The notes under the pieces are model-generated. The model did no database searches and was not told the DNA's origin. It was given only the letters and a program-made list of their open reading frames with translations. A program made the translations under genes and the position numbers. Shown here one piece after another: positions 24,350 through 34,714 of a DNA stretch of 64,000 nt. Origin of the DNA: Syngnathus acus (lineage: Eukaryota; Chordata; Actinopteri; Syngnathiformes; Syngnathidae); NCBI RefSeq assembly GCF_901709675.1, contig NC_051095.1, positions 1,549,001-1,613,000 on the forward strand, written 5' to 3'. Each line of letters starts with the position of its first letter. The first letter of the stretch is position 1.

Positions 24350-26065
24350 CCGCTAGCCGATCAACAATTTAGCTTGCACACAGAATGTTTCAATCATCTG
24401 ACAGTAGTGCATAATAATAATAATCGGGTCATGGCCTGAGATGAGTTGAAAAATATAAGTTGGAGTGTATTTTTTGTCTTTAAAACAGTTAACATTGGCA
24501 ATCCGCAAGCTTTTAAAAAGAAAGGATTGGTGTCTATTTTGTGCGTTTGGACCATGAAGGAGATTGAACGTGAGCGGGAGAGAATGGACGCTGGCCCCTC
24601 CACGCTCCCACTCCAGCTTCCGTGGCAGCCAAAGTAAGACTCATCACGACTTGTTTCCGCCTCCCGAGCGGCAGGAAATGGATCAGCCTCGGGCCCTAAT
24701 CCCTTTCAATATCCTCGCCGCTCCCAATTGTGATCCCAGATTGAGACGTCGGCCTTGGGAATCGCAGAAAAAAAAAAAATTGACAGGTGCAATCACTGAC
24801 CTTTTTTTAAGTCACCTGCCCCACTTACATTTAGAAGAATGTCACGAAACACCAAACAGCACAAATCCAAACCCCAACACACACATACACCACGAAGGCA
24901 ATGGGAGTGCTATTAAATAATTCAAATGGCTGTCCTAGGACGCCAATCAGAAATACTACAGCCATAAAAGCCGTGTCTATACTTGGCGTGGAGCGGAGGC
25001 CCTGCAGCAAATGAAGGCATTATTCTTGTTATCCTCGGGAGGATGCGGCAGCGGGCGTATTTCTTCTTCTCGGGCTTGTCATCCACTTATTTCTTTATTT
25101 ATTTTGCAAGAGGGGAAGAGATGTTTGGGTTTTGAAGGAGGACGTCTCTGCGGGGCCAAGAGACTGTCAGCCCGACTTTATCCCCATTTGAATAGCGCCT
25201 CTGCGCTCGCTCCGAGGTGAAACACACTGGAAAAAAAAAAAACAACGTTTTACAATTGACACATAGCTGCGAATAGCAAACAGCAAAACGTAATTAACCA
25301 CCGCACTTTCAATATGTTTATTAACACCCTCACTTTCAATATGTTTATTTATGTTGAGTGAATAGTTCAAACTAAATATTTCACAAACTGTGAGACAAAT
25401 TTTGAAATCCAATCGCTGCTGGTTCTGAAGGCCGGGCGGCTTGGACCTGTCAACACAAAGAGGCTGAAATCAGAATAGCTGACGTTCCGGAAGAATCGGA
25501 GTGTGACAAAAATAATGAATTAGGACAGTTTTCATGAAGCAAATGTGAAGCGTTACGCACGTTATGAACTAAAATGAGCAGCATCGCCATGGGCACGGCG
25601 GCTTTAGAATTCACCTCTGGTCCGAACGGTTGCGGTTCCCTCCCGACGCGCTTCCTTAATGGCTGCAAAACGTCCGCATTCTTTATTATTTCTCAACACG
25701 CGTGGAGCCAATTAGCCGGCCATTATGGCAAGGCAGGTGGTGCGCTAATACAAGATAATAACACACCTTGGGCATTGAGCGCCGGCGTGCCGCTGGAGGG
25801 GAGGATTTGTGCTCTCAGCAAAATAACCCAGCTCGCCTCGCCTCGCCAACCTAATTGGGATTGCTTAGAGATGAAAAAAAAATGAAGACCACTTCACAGC
25901 TTGGATGTTTTGGGACTCGCCGATGAGAAGGACAGTGGCTTTACCGCCAAAGACGAGCTTTAGGCGAGGCTCGGTGGACACCGCGCGTGACATCGAGCGA
26001 AAATCGAAGCCTCCTATGATTGGACGTGAGCCGCAGCGCTTACTTGGCATGACCATTTGAATTGA
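24350..26065. other. Unannotated stretch
   Basis: No gene is supported. There is a short (ATA)n run near 24411-24423, an A-run near 24767-24778, and a duplicated TTAACACCCTCACTTTCAAT-like phrase near 25296-25348. The part 24660-24760 is complex and may be conserved noncoding DNA. A 103-codon plus-strand frame at 25574-25885 is unrecognised. Confidence 0.5.
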
Positions 26066-26071
26066 AGTGAC

Positions 26072-26166
26072 ATGGATGGATGGATGGATGGATGGATGGA
26101 TGGATGGATGGATGGATGGATGGATGGATGGATGGATGGATGGATGGATGGATGGATGGATGGATG
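26072..26166. repeat. (ATGG)n microsatellite
   Basis: About 95 bp of uninterrupted ATGG, some 24 units. ATGG is also the tail unit of the V-SINEs at 3019 and 14970, but no SINE body lies upstream, so a SINE origin would need loss of the body. Its translation as repeating MDGW is not a gene. Confidence 0.97.
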
Positions 26167-26169
26167 CGT

Positions 26170-27595
26170 TTCAAAATGGAGGCAAGGTAGCTATCAAAGT
26201 GGGAGTCCCGTCCGGCGTGCTTTATCGCAAGGTGACATGTTTGACAAGTGAGGGATGGAGTGTCCCCGCAACTGCGCTTTAGCTAAAGCTACCGGCAGCC
26301 GAGGATGTCAAAACTCGTTACCGTGCCGAAAGGCCCGAGTCACACGTTACGGTGTCACCGCCGCGTTGTTTGCGGCCGCCCCACCCGCCGCGTCTTTGAC
26401 TACTGACACGGCGCTTATGAGCAATGATGGCTGCCCGGGCGCCATCACAGCAACTGATGCTGTAGGCGCTGTGAAGACGCCCGTGCCCGCTGACAACATC
26501 ATTATACGACGACGGACTCTGTTGCGTGATGGAGCCCGGGGCGTCACGCCAGTGACACGCTTGGACAGTTGCTTTCTTTAGGTTTCGCCAGGAATTGGAA
26601 ACACGTTTGTTATCGCGATAACTTTTGCGTTCTTTCCATGGATGAAATAATAATTTTTCGTGCCAATCTTGGGGAATGATACATTCAATGAATCCTGCCG
26701 TTTTTGTACGTAGAGCTTCCCTGGGCCCAGTCAAACATCTGTGCACAAAGAAGCAGCGCGATGCCACGGTTTCCCGCGTTTGGCCCGCCATATGGCCTCG
26801 CCAACTGTTGCTACGGCGAGCATCCGCAGTCAGAGGTAATAAAATAGGCTGCTTGCGTGAAAAAAAAGATGGCAAAACAAAGCTGCCGATAGCTGCCGGC
26901 GTGTGATTAGTTCATGGGTTTTATTTGTCAATCAGCTGCTCGCAAAAACAAAGTGTTAATAATGACAGAAATCTAATTAAGCAAACAGCTTAAGGATTGA
27001 AGGTTTTAAAGCGGATTTGGACTATAACACAAGTTAATACACGACTCCAATGGCGCTAGCAATTTTCCCGCACAGCACGTCATTCTTATCAAGCAATACT
27101 TAATTTTTTTTAGCACATTTAAGCTAAAACACTTTTTAAAGCATTCACTCACTCTCACAGTTCACCAAATCCGACGAAAAGCGTCCCAGCTTGAAGCCTT
27201 TTATTCATTACGCATCTTAAAACTGACAAACATCTGCTAGCTTAATGCTAACGTACAATGTGACATGCTAAATGAACCGACACATAGACACATATAATGA
27301 AATAGTATACTTTTGTTTAAATGTTTAACCAAACCATGTAGGCAAATTATTTTTTTTTTTTTTCTATATTTTATATAGGCTTAAATTGCTTCATGCTAAC
27401 ATAATGCTAAACGCTATCGACTGGCTAACAAAATTAGCATGCACGAAACAGTGGTTATAAATCTTAAAACAACTTGTTGTTTAACACATGACATTAAAGG
27501 CACACAATCGTAAATTTGAACTTGACTGTATCGTGTAAAAAATAACGACAAAAATCATCTTTTCAAAATGCGGATGTAGACACGAACGAAGAACC
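26170..27595. other. Unannotated stretch
   Basis: No gene is supported. The minus-strand frame 26318-26875 is 185 codons long but overlaps open frames on both strands in a GC-rich part and resembles nothing I know. Short GCTAAC-type words recur near 27240-27420. A T-run of about 15 is near 27350. Confidence 0.5.
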
Positions 27596-27599
27596 TCAC

Positions 27600-27735
27600 C
27601 TGGCCTTACCTTCGTGTATATTTAAGAAGCGGCTGTGCTATTGCAGGCTACTGTCTCCGGCAAATCACCAGCCCGAGGCTACGTCCCATCCCTAGCGAGA
27701 TCCCAGATGATAGAAGAGGATGATGTTGGAGGTTG
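27600..27735 (-). other. Exon-like segment, possibly noncoding RNA or 5' UTR exon
   Basis: Reading the minus strand, a pyrimidine-rich GTTTTTTGTTTTTGCTCAG ends at 27736 and forms a strong acceptor. Two good donors follow: AAG then GTAAGG (exon end 27610) and CAG then GTGAGG (exon end 27600). This gives an internal exon of 126 or 136 bp. All three frames have stops within it, so if real it is untranslated. On the plus strand an alternative reading has an acceptor-like ATTGCAG at 27641-27646 and 30 open codons to a TGA at 27737, but no good donor. No transcript evidence is available to me. Confidence 0.25.
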
Positions 27736-27739
27736 CTGA

Positions 27740-29585
27740 GCAAAAACAAAAAACAGCTAATCATCAAAATGACTTCCCATTTAGTAGGAAATCTCCCGGC
27801 TGAGTAATGACTTTACTTCTTCGCTGATCACGGCTGCACTCTTCTCGATGGCTGCGAACGTGCCACGGAATCCATCGCGGCAATTAGGGAACGCCACAGC
27901 CGTTCACGTGTCAATCACGGAGGTGCGCTTGATCTCGCGCTGTCACCAAGGCAACGGCATTTCAATTGAAACGATGCGCTCGGATCACTAATGAGTCATG
28001 TTAATTAGAAAATGCAATTGTGTTGAAAGGCCGAGGCTCAACTGATCTGGACATTTTAACAAGGAGCTTCAATGTCTATTGTCACACAATTTTGAATTGG
28101 TCAAGAAATGTGGAACGATTTGTTCCATTTTTGAATTGGTGACAAAATGCTAAACGTTTGGAGAATAAGAACAGCCAGAAGACAAAATGGTTTGAATCGT
28201 TTGAATACAATGCGTTAAACTGGTCTCCGATCATTGCAGTGGATTATTTTTTTTTGTCAGGAAAAATGTGGACGGAAAACACACTGAAGCAACTCCGCAA
28301 AAGCGCGAGTCTAGAAATGTGAAGAAACCTCCAAAAATCCAACAAATAAAGCAATACATCTTCACAGTTACTTTTCACTTAGAAATTTAAAGTGAACTCG
28401 GCACAGGCAGTAAATCTGAAGCAGTGAAAAGTCTTTATATTGGGATTTATTGGGCAAGAAGTAGAATATAAAAGAGGCGGGCGGGAAGCACATAACAAGG
28501 CAGAAAGTAATGCCACTTGGCCCACTTCCAAATTCTGATGGAAGTCCGTTGCCGCAGTTTTGTCTCAGCGATGAGTTTGACAAAAGATGAACTCGTTAAG
28601 ACCCGATACAATTAAACCTTCGGGTCTGCTCGCCGGGATATTTCTTCGGATGCGCCGCCGGGCTGTTTGAGGCTGTCGGTGGTTCAGGTGGCCCGATGCA
28701 ATTTCTTACCCCGCCGTTGAAATGAAAATAACCACGGCTTGAAATTAAACAGTCGTCAGATGGGAGCAATGCGATGGCTCCAAAGTTAGCAAGAAATTGC
28801 CAGTGTGTGTTCTGCTCGGTCCGTTTGGGCATCCCGAGGGGGCATCGGCGCCGAGTTGTAGGCGGCCTTGCTGTTTTTATTTTTGACACGCTCGTTCATT
28901 GTCCGCCCGTGCTCAGACCTTGGCCAAATGTTTGATGGAGCTTTCCGAGCGGCCTTGGAGTGAGAAGGAAAAAAAAATGACTGAGTTTCCGGGAAAATAC
29001 TGAGCTATATAATTCCAGATGACAAACATGTCACGGTGCAAAAGAGGCAGCTCGGGAGTAAATTTAGAGACACCACGAATCGGGAGGGTGGTCGCTGCCG
29101 TGGTGACGGCTTGTGTAAGCATCGGCCATGAAAACGCGGCGGCGCTCCCCCGTAAGGTGATTACCTGGCTAAATGAGATACGGCGGGGATTCTCGTAAGC
29201 GCTTAATCCGAGGATCTTCGAACGACATGCCAACAAAGATTCTCCTCAAGCTCCCCCCCCGCATGAGTATTTTGGGACACCATCTCTGCAGACGATTGCG
29301 GTAATTCTCTAATAAGTTGCGGTTTGGTCCGAATGTGCTATTTTTTGCATGAGGGATGGTCCGATTAAAGGTTCCGGAGGTGCCATGTTGAGGGTGGGTA
29401 GACCTGATTAGAGTCGCCAGGTAATTCCGCCCTTGAGGATTCATTTTGATGGTATCCAGGGTGTAGTCCGTCTTCCGCCCCAAGTCGATACAATTTAGGC
29501 TCCAGTGTCTCGTGACAACATGGCAACAACGGCAATGCGAGGTCCAGCCCCTTCATCAGCCAGTCCAGTGCCATTTTTTGGTACC
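27740..29585. other. Unannotated stretch
   Basis: No gene is supported. The sequence is of moderate complexity with few simple repeats. Segments near 27830-28030 and 29020-29240 have the look of conserved noncoding DNA, which only alignment could show. Overlapping frames of 104-107 codons on the minus strand at 28913-29483 are unrecognised. Confidence 0.5.
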
Positions 29586-29589
29586 ATTC

Positions 29590-29789
29590 TAGTGATGGTT
29601 AAATGAAGCTTTAAATCGGCTTCATGGACTAGTTGCTATATTTTTTGAATCCTCTCCATGGCACTGTTGTTTTAAATAAAGGGGTTTACGAAGCCAATGT
29701 ACTTTCAGACCAATGTTGAATCGGGTGCGCCATCTAGAGGAGTAAAAAAAAAATACAACTGGTTCATGAAGCTTCATTTTACCATCACT
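29590..29789 (-). mobile_element. hAT-like miniature element, second family, full length
   Basis: An element of about 200 bp with inverted ends AGTGATGGTTAAATGAAGCT on the left and, on the minus strand from the right, AGTGATGGTAAAATGAAGCT. Its minus strand aligns over nearly its whole length to the plus strand of 52856-53040, including GAACCAGTTGTATTTTTT, CTCCTCTAGATGGCGCACC, TTCAACATTGGTCTGAAAG and CCCCTTTATTTAAAACAACA. The flanks show no clear target duplication. I infer the hAT class from the style of the ends. It encodes no protein. Confidence 0.75.
29725..29740 (-). promoter_or_regulatory. CTCF-like motif inside miniature element
   Basis: On the minus strand CCTCTAGATGGCGC matches the CTCF core CCASYAGRKGGCR except at the third base. 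The same string is kept in the related element at 52903-52917 on the other strand. It could be coincidental element sequence. Confidence 0.25.
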
Positions 29790-29799
29790 TTTAATCGTG

Positions 29800-32700
29800 T
29801 CTGGCTTTGGCATTTGGCATTGAAGACACTGCTTGAACTCGGTTAATTGCCAGTGATTTTTTTCCGCACTCGCCATCATTAGGCCGCTTAAATGTCCCCT
29901 TTCTTCCTTCCATGGGCGGTCACGCACCTCGGCGTCTGAAGGAAATGTTTTGAGGCAAGCAGGTGGCGTCTTCGCCGTGTCGAAACGAAAGCCCCGACCG
30001 GCCCTTTCTAGTTCCCTTCCCCTCGTCTTTCATCATTCTCTTTTTTTGATTTCCCTTTGCAGCTTTCAGAGCTTAATGCCCATGTTGGAGTTCTCTCTGG
30101 CTGACAGGTTGTCATAGATAATAAGTTTTAATTCCCCTTCTGGGACCGGAACTCACTCTCCTTGTAATTTCCTCCTAATTTTATTCCCCTTTGAATGTAG
30201 ATTGGCGAGATGTCAGTTCGAAGCAGGGGAAAACTGGATGCAAATGTTGTCTTTGAGATTCACATTGGACTCTTTTGTTCAATTAAAGAAGATCAAGTGT
30301 GTTATTTATCCTATTTTAATGGCCGTGCTGTCGCAGGTGATTCATCACTTAACGTGTTCTGATCCGATCACTCCAGCTATGAAATAGTAACATTTTATGT
30401 TTGTGCCGGGTCGGTGCGTCTAAACGCCGCGTTTGGAAATGCAGCCTGCATTACCGGAATCGTAATCAGTCCTACCTGATTCTCGCGGTCACCGCTGGCA
30501 CCCTTTCTCGTGGGCTCCACGGTGATTCCCGATTGATCCTGAGTGATGGATGCTCTTAATGACGGCTGTTGGTTGAAGTCACCCGCAGGCTATCGTCACG
30601 CCTGGCCAATGTTCACTCGGCTCGGCGCGGCGCAGGCCCCGGGGAGGGCCAAGGAGCCGGAATTGGATTTGAAGCTCTGAGGCAGGTAATAAAAAGCAAC
30701 ACTCCCACACACCGAGGAGTGGTGATTTCCCCAAGCACCCCTGGCAGACATGTTGAATTTCTCCACGCCGTGCATCGCCGTCCGAGCTATTCATAACGCG
30801 CGAGGTCTCGGAATGTTAGCTTAAGCTCGTAGTCGTCATCGGATCGGCAGCCAAGTACGGTCTGCCCGGTTTTTGCTTCGACGAGCCCGGTCGCGGGTGT
30901 CGGCCCGACCTTGCCTAACGGTTTCAATTGACCCTTCAGCGGTTCCAGCCCAGGAGAGCCTTAGGCTGGAACTAAGCCTCATGGCCATCCCTGACATCGT
31001 TTCACATCTCAGTCTGTGGCAGATGAAGAGTGAGCGAGTGGAGATCTTTTTTTGGGACATTTGCGTTTAACACAACATTACTGCTCTCCATTACGGGTGA
31101 CAGCGGCGTAGGTACAGAAGAACCAGGCGAGCCGGTCCCCACAGGACATTTAGTGGCGAAATATCATTAGTTTATTTTAATGCGGCGCCATGGCACGCTG
31201 AGTGACACTAATGGTGGGCCGCGTAGAAAAACGCTGTCAATCTTAGCAGGAACACATTAGCGCTCAAAAGTATTTCAGGTCTCCAGGTATGCCTTTCTCT
31301 CTCCCGTGCCCGAGGAAGGCGAGCAACTGGAGCAATTCGGAACGCTCTTTCAATATTCATACGTCGGGAAAACGTCTCAGTCGCTGCTGTCAAGTCTAAA
31401 AGCTGGAGATGCTGAATAGGTTTTCTTCAGCTGGCTGCGAGGAGGCTTTGGATTGAAAACGTGACGATGGCTCGCTTCGACACGACGCCGCGAGTATGGT
31501 TTTTTTGGGCAGCGGAGAAGAGTACTTTCTGATTTGGGATGAAATGAGGATCGCAAGTCGTGCCAAGGCACTCTTGAGATTTCTTTACTTCTTCATTGTT
31601 AGCCGACAACCAAAAATATTTTGTGGACATCTGTCATAGCGGCACATTTAAAAAACTTTCAAAAATTGGAAATGAAATCGGTAGTCTGCCATTTTGGGCA
31701 AATTCCACATCTCGTGCTTTGACGACTCCCATTTGGGAATAGCTCCGATCAGAAGCGAAATGCTACATACGCTACATGGGCTACATATGCTACACGGTTG
31801 AGCTTTTGTTTAACACGCCATCGAACACGGCAATTTTTGCCGAATAATTCTATGAAGGATTGCTTCCCATTTAAATTTTCAACGACTTGCCCAATTTCTG
31901 TCGAGGTATTCCGACGACCATCTCCCCTTCCCGTTCTTCGAATGAACGCAAACGTTTAACTTTCCTTCTCGAGCGGCGCACTTTGATGCTAACGGTAGTA
32001 GTTCTGCATTGGACGAGTTGACTCTGCACATAATTTGATAAAAGTGACAAGCCGTACAAACCCAAGGCGGGGAGCGAATTAATAATTCACAGCCACAGAA
32101 TTCTAAGCGCCGTAGACAGACGGGAAGAAAATATAGGAATAAGAAATATGATCCCTCGGTGTCAGCTGAATTCCCTTTTCTTTGCAGGCTTGGTGAAATA
32201 TGGGCCGCGTGACTCGGAGGTTGGGGTGGGGTGTATGTTTATACATTCTGCATTTGCCAAGATGGATAAAGCCGGCGTAGCGGAATTCATCTAAACAACT
32301 GGGCTCGGAAATAACACTCGCCGTGGTTGAAAACGGCCACGGCGGTCGGGGTCGAGAGAAAATTACACTGCAAATTGTATCGGAGCAAACAAAAACTCCA
32401 GCTTGTATTTGCATCGCTTCGGTCGTCACGCTGATGTGATTCTCGCCACCGGGGTTAATAACCCGATCTCCTGCTAAGCGATTCACAAAACCTTCGCTAT
32501 CTCCTTGTGGAAGAGAACCCGACCCACTTTAAAACCCCCTCCGTGTTGTTTACCTGTTATCTGTGCTTGTTTGGGATTTGTTTGGCCTCGGGAATTCTTT
32601 CGGGAGGTGCCCTTTTCGCACGTGGCCCCCGCAGGTTGCCTCTCGGGCATCAGCGTCAAACCCCGAGGCGGTGGTTGTCCTTTACCTTGGCAAATCTGCG

Positions 32701-34365
32701 TTCTTGTTGCCGACGCGCCAAAACGTTGCGAGAACACGTTGTATTCTTTGAAAGCCCCGGAACGAGCTGTCGGGGAGGCGCACGACAACACGCACGTCAA
32801 CACGCTTGAGTGTTTGCCCGCCAAGCCCCCAGCCCCTCCCCTCCCCATGATGAATCTCGACGCTTTGGCGAGATGAGCTTCAACCTGGCACCGCAATGCG
32901 CCAGAAGCCTCCGAGACGTCCGCCGTCATTATTTATGAGCGTCGTTGGTTTTGTTTTTGTTCTCTCAATGAATCTGGCCCAAGCCCAAATGTGGGCGGCT
33001 TGTCGTTCCAGCACGGAACATTCTTTGTTTTTTCACTTCGCCAACTAAAAAATGCAGAGTATCCTCGGAGCATTTAGCCTTGTGTTAAAGGTGGCCGCTC
33101 ACCTAGCCTCCTCTTAATTGATTTCATGTACAAAGACGTTGGGGCGGCTGTTGGCTCCGCCCCCCCAGGCTTGAACAAAAAAGAAGGCGGTAAGCTGAAA
33201 ATCCCATCTGACATCTTTTTTTTTTTTTTTTTACCCTGAGAAGCTTAGCTAGCTGTTGACGCATCTGCTAGCAACATTTTCTTCTGATTGTGGCAAAACA
33301 AACACTCAGCACAACTGTAGCTCCTCCTCTTTTTGTTGCGAGCTTGGTGATTGGCTACTCATGAGTCATAATCCCGCCGACCGTGGATCAGCACAATCGC
33401 AAATATTGGACGGACACAATATTTACCAAACTTTTTCCGGAAAGGAAAAATCACTATCGACGTGAAAATGTGCTGACATTTGACCTTTGCTGACTTGAAT
33501 TGCAAAGGAAATGTTCCCTTTAGGCCCGACTGTTATTCTCCCTTCATGAAAAGAATCACACTTCATTTTTTTTTTTTTGTCGGAATCCTAATTATACATC
33601 TTGGCAGCATCGTTAGGTCAATAATTTCCCTTTCGTGTCAGCGTGGCTCGATAAGAAAAACACCAATTAGTCTGACTTTAGTTCTTCAAGGCCCAAGCAG
33701 ACACGGAGCGCTCTCGGAAGAGGCGCCCCGGGTTAAACTCCTTTCCCGAGACCCTCGCCGCACACGGCTAATTCCTGCCCTGTACCCTCTAAAGTGGGAA
33801 ACGAGCGGGCCTGAGAGAGCCGCTGGCCTAAATAACCGTAATGAGCTGCGACTTTCACGTGGTCGCCAGCCTAACGTGGCGAGACGTGAAGACTTGAGAA
33901 CGCTATGGAAATTTAACACAGGCAAGAGTGTGTGTGTGTGCGTAATGGGCATATTGATGGGTCTTTTGCTAATCTCATTTGAGAGGTCTGACGGCAAGAG
34001 AACGCGTTGGGATTGCACGGCTCCAGGGAACTTCCAAGGGCAGTAATGAGGCTCTTTGCACTCTCATAATTGCCGCACCTTTATTTGCTAGCGATAGCGA
34101 CTAACTGCAGCGCCGTACCCAAGCCGATACGTAGCCAATCGACTCCAACGTGTTGTAAAAAGTATGTTTGGCCACTAATTACTTGTTACGTTTGGAAATA
34201 GACAGACATGGACCAACGTTTGTGCTCAAGGGCCACATTGGAGTTTGAAATTGGACAGATGGGTCGTGTCATTTGAAGTTTTAAAAACAGCATACTTTTT
34301 TGACGCTAAAATAAAGTGCTCTCGTTTTTGGATTAATATCAAATGCATATCAAACTTGCCCTTCC
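29800..34365. other. Unannotated stretch with one exon-like segment
   Basis: No gene is called. At 30063-30117 a strong acceptor (T-rich tract ending CCCTTTGCAG) is followed by a 17-codon open segment ending in TAG, described under findings. The plus-strand frame 33480-34046 (188 codons) is the longest not due to repeats, but it contains T-run and TG-run translations and no known motif. A T-run lies at about 33217-33232, a C-run near 33160, and (TG)n at about 33929-33940. Confidence 0.5.
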
Positions 34366-34370
34366 TCTCT

Positions 34371-34711
34371 CTAGCTAGCTAGCTAACTTAGTTTCCATAG
34401 TGAGCATCTCCGCATTATCCAATTGAATCGGTGTCACACGTGACTTTCTTTCGATGTAACACGACTCAAAATAGTTGTAGCTAGCTATCTAGCTAGCTAC
34501 TTTTGTTAGCTTCCACAGTGAGCATCTCCGCATTATCCAATTTTGAATCCGTGTCACACGTGACTTTCTTTCAATGTGACAAGACTCAGTAATTGTAGCT
34601 AGCTATCTAGCTAGCTATCTTTGTTAGCTTCCACATGAGCATCTCTGCATTATCCAGTTTTGAATCGGTGTCACACATGATTTTCTTTCGATGTAACACG
34701 ACTCAGAAAAT
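34371..34711. repeat. Tandem repeat, unit ~118 bp, 3 units
   Basis: GAGCATCTCCGCATTATCCA recurs at about 34402, 34520 and 34637, spacings 118 and 117 bp. Each unit also contains GTGTCACACGTGACTTTCTT, TGTAACACGACTCA and an AGCTAGCTATCTAGCTAGCT segment. Units are highly similar, so the duplication is fairly recent. The repeated CACGTG within it is a palindromic E-box, present in the first two units and changed to CACATG in the third. Confidence 0.92.
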
Positions 34712-34714
34712 AAT

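Noticed and set aside
26072-26166. SINE tail origin of the (ATGG)n array
   Set aside because: No SINE body remains on either side here or at 57507-57575, so the link rests on the shared unit only.
26067-26282. Frame encoding repeated MDGW
   Set aside because: Simple translation of the (ATGG)n microsatellite. The same applies at 57330-57843.
26318-26875. 185-codon minus-strand open frame
   Set aside because: The GC-rich region is open in several frames on both strands, with no domain or splice context.
30588-30686. Open exon-like segment between CCCGCAG and GGCAG-GTAATA
   Set aside because: The acceptor lacks a pyrimidine tract and the sequence is unrecognised, so the evidence is too weak.
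33480-34046. 188-codon plus-strand open frame
   Set aside because: It translates T-runs and a TG-run (FFFF, CVCV), overlaps a long antisense frame, and has no recognisable domain.
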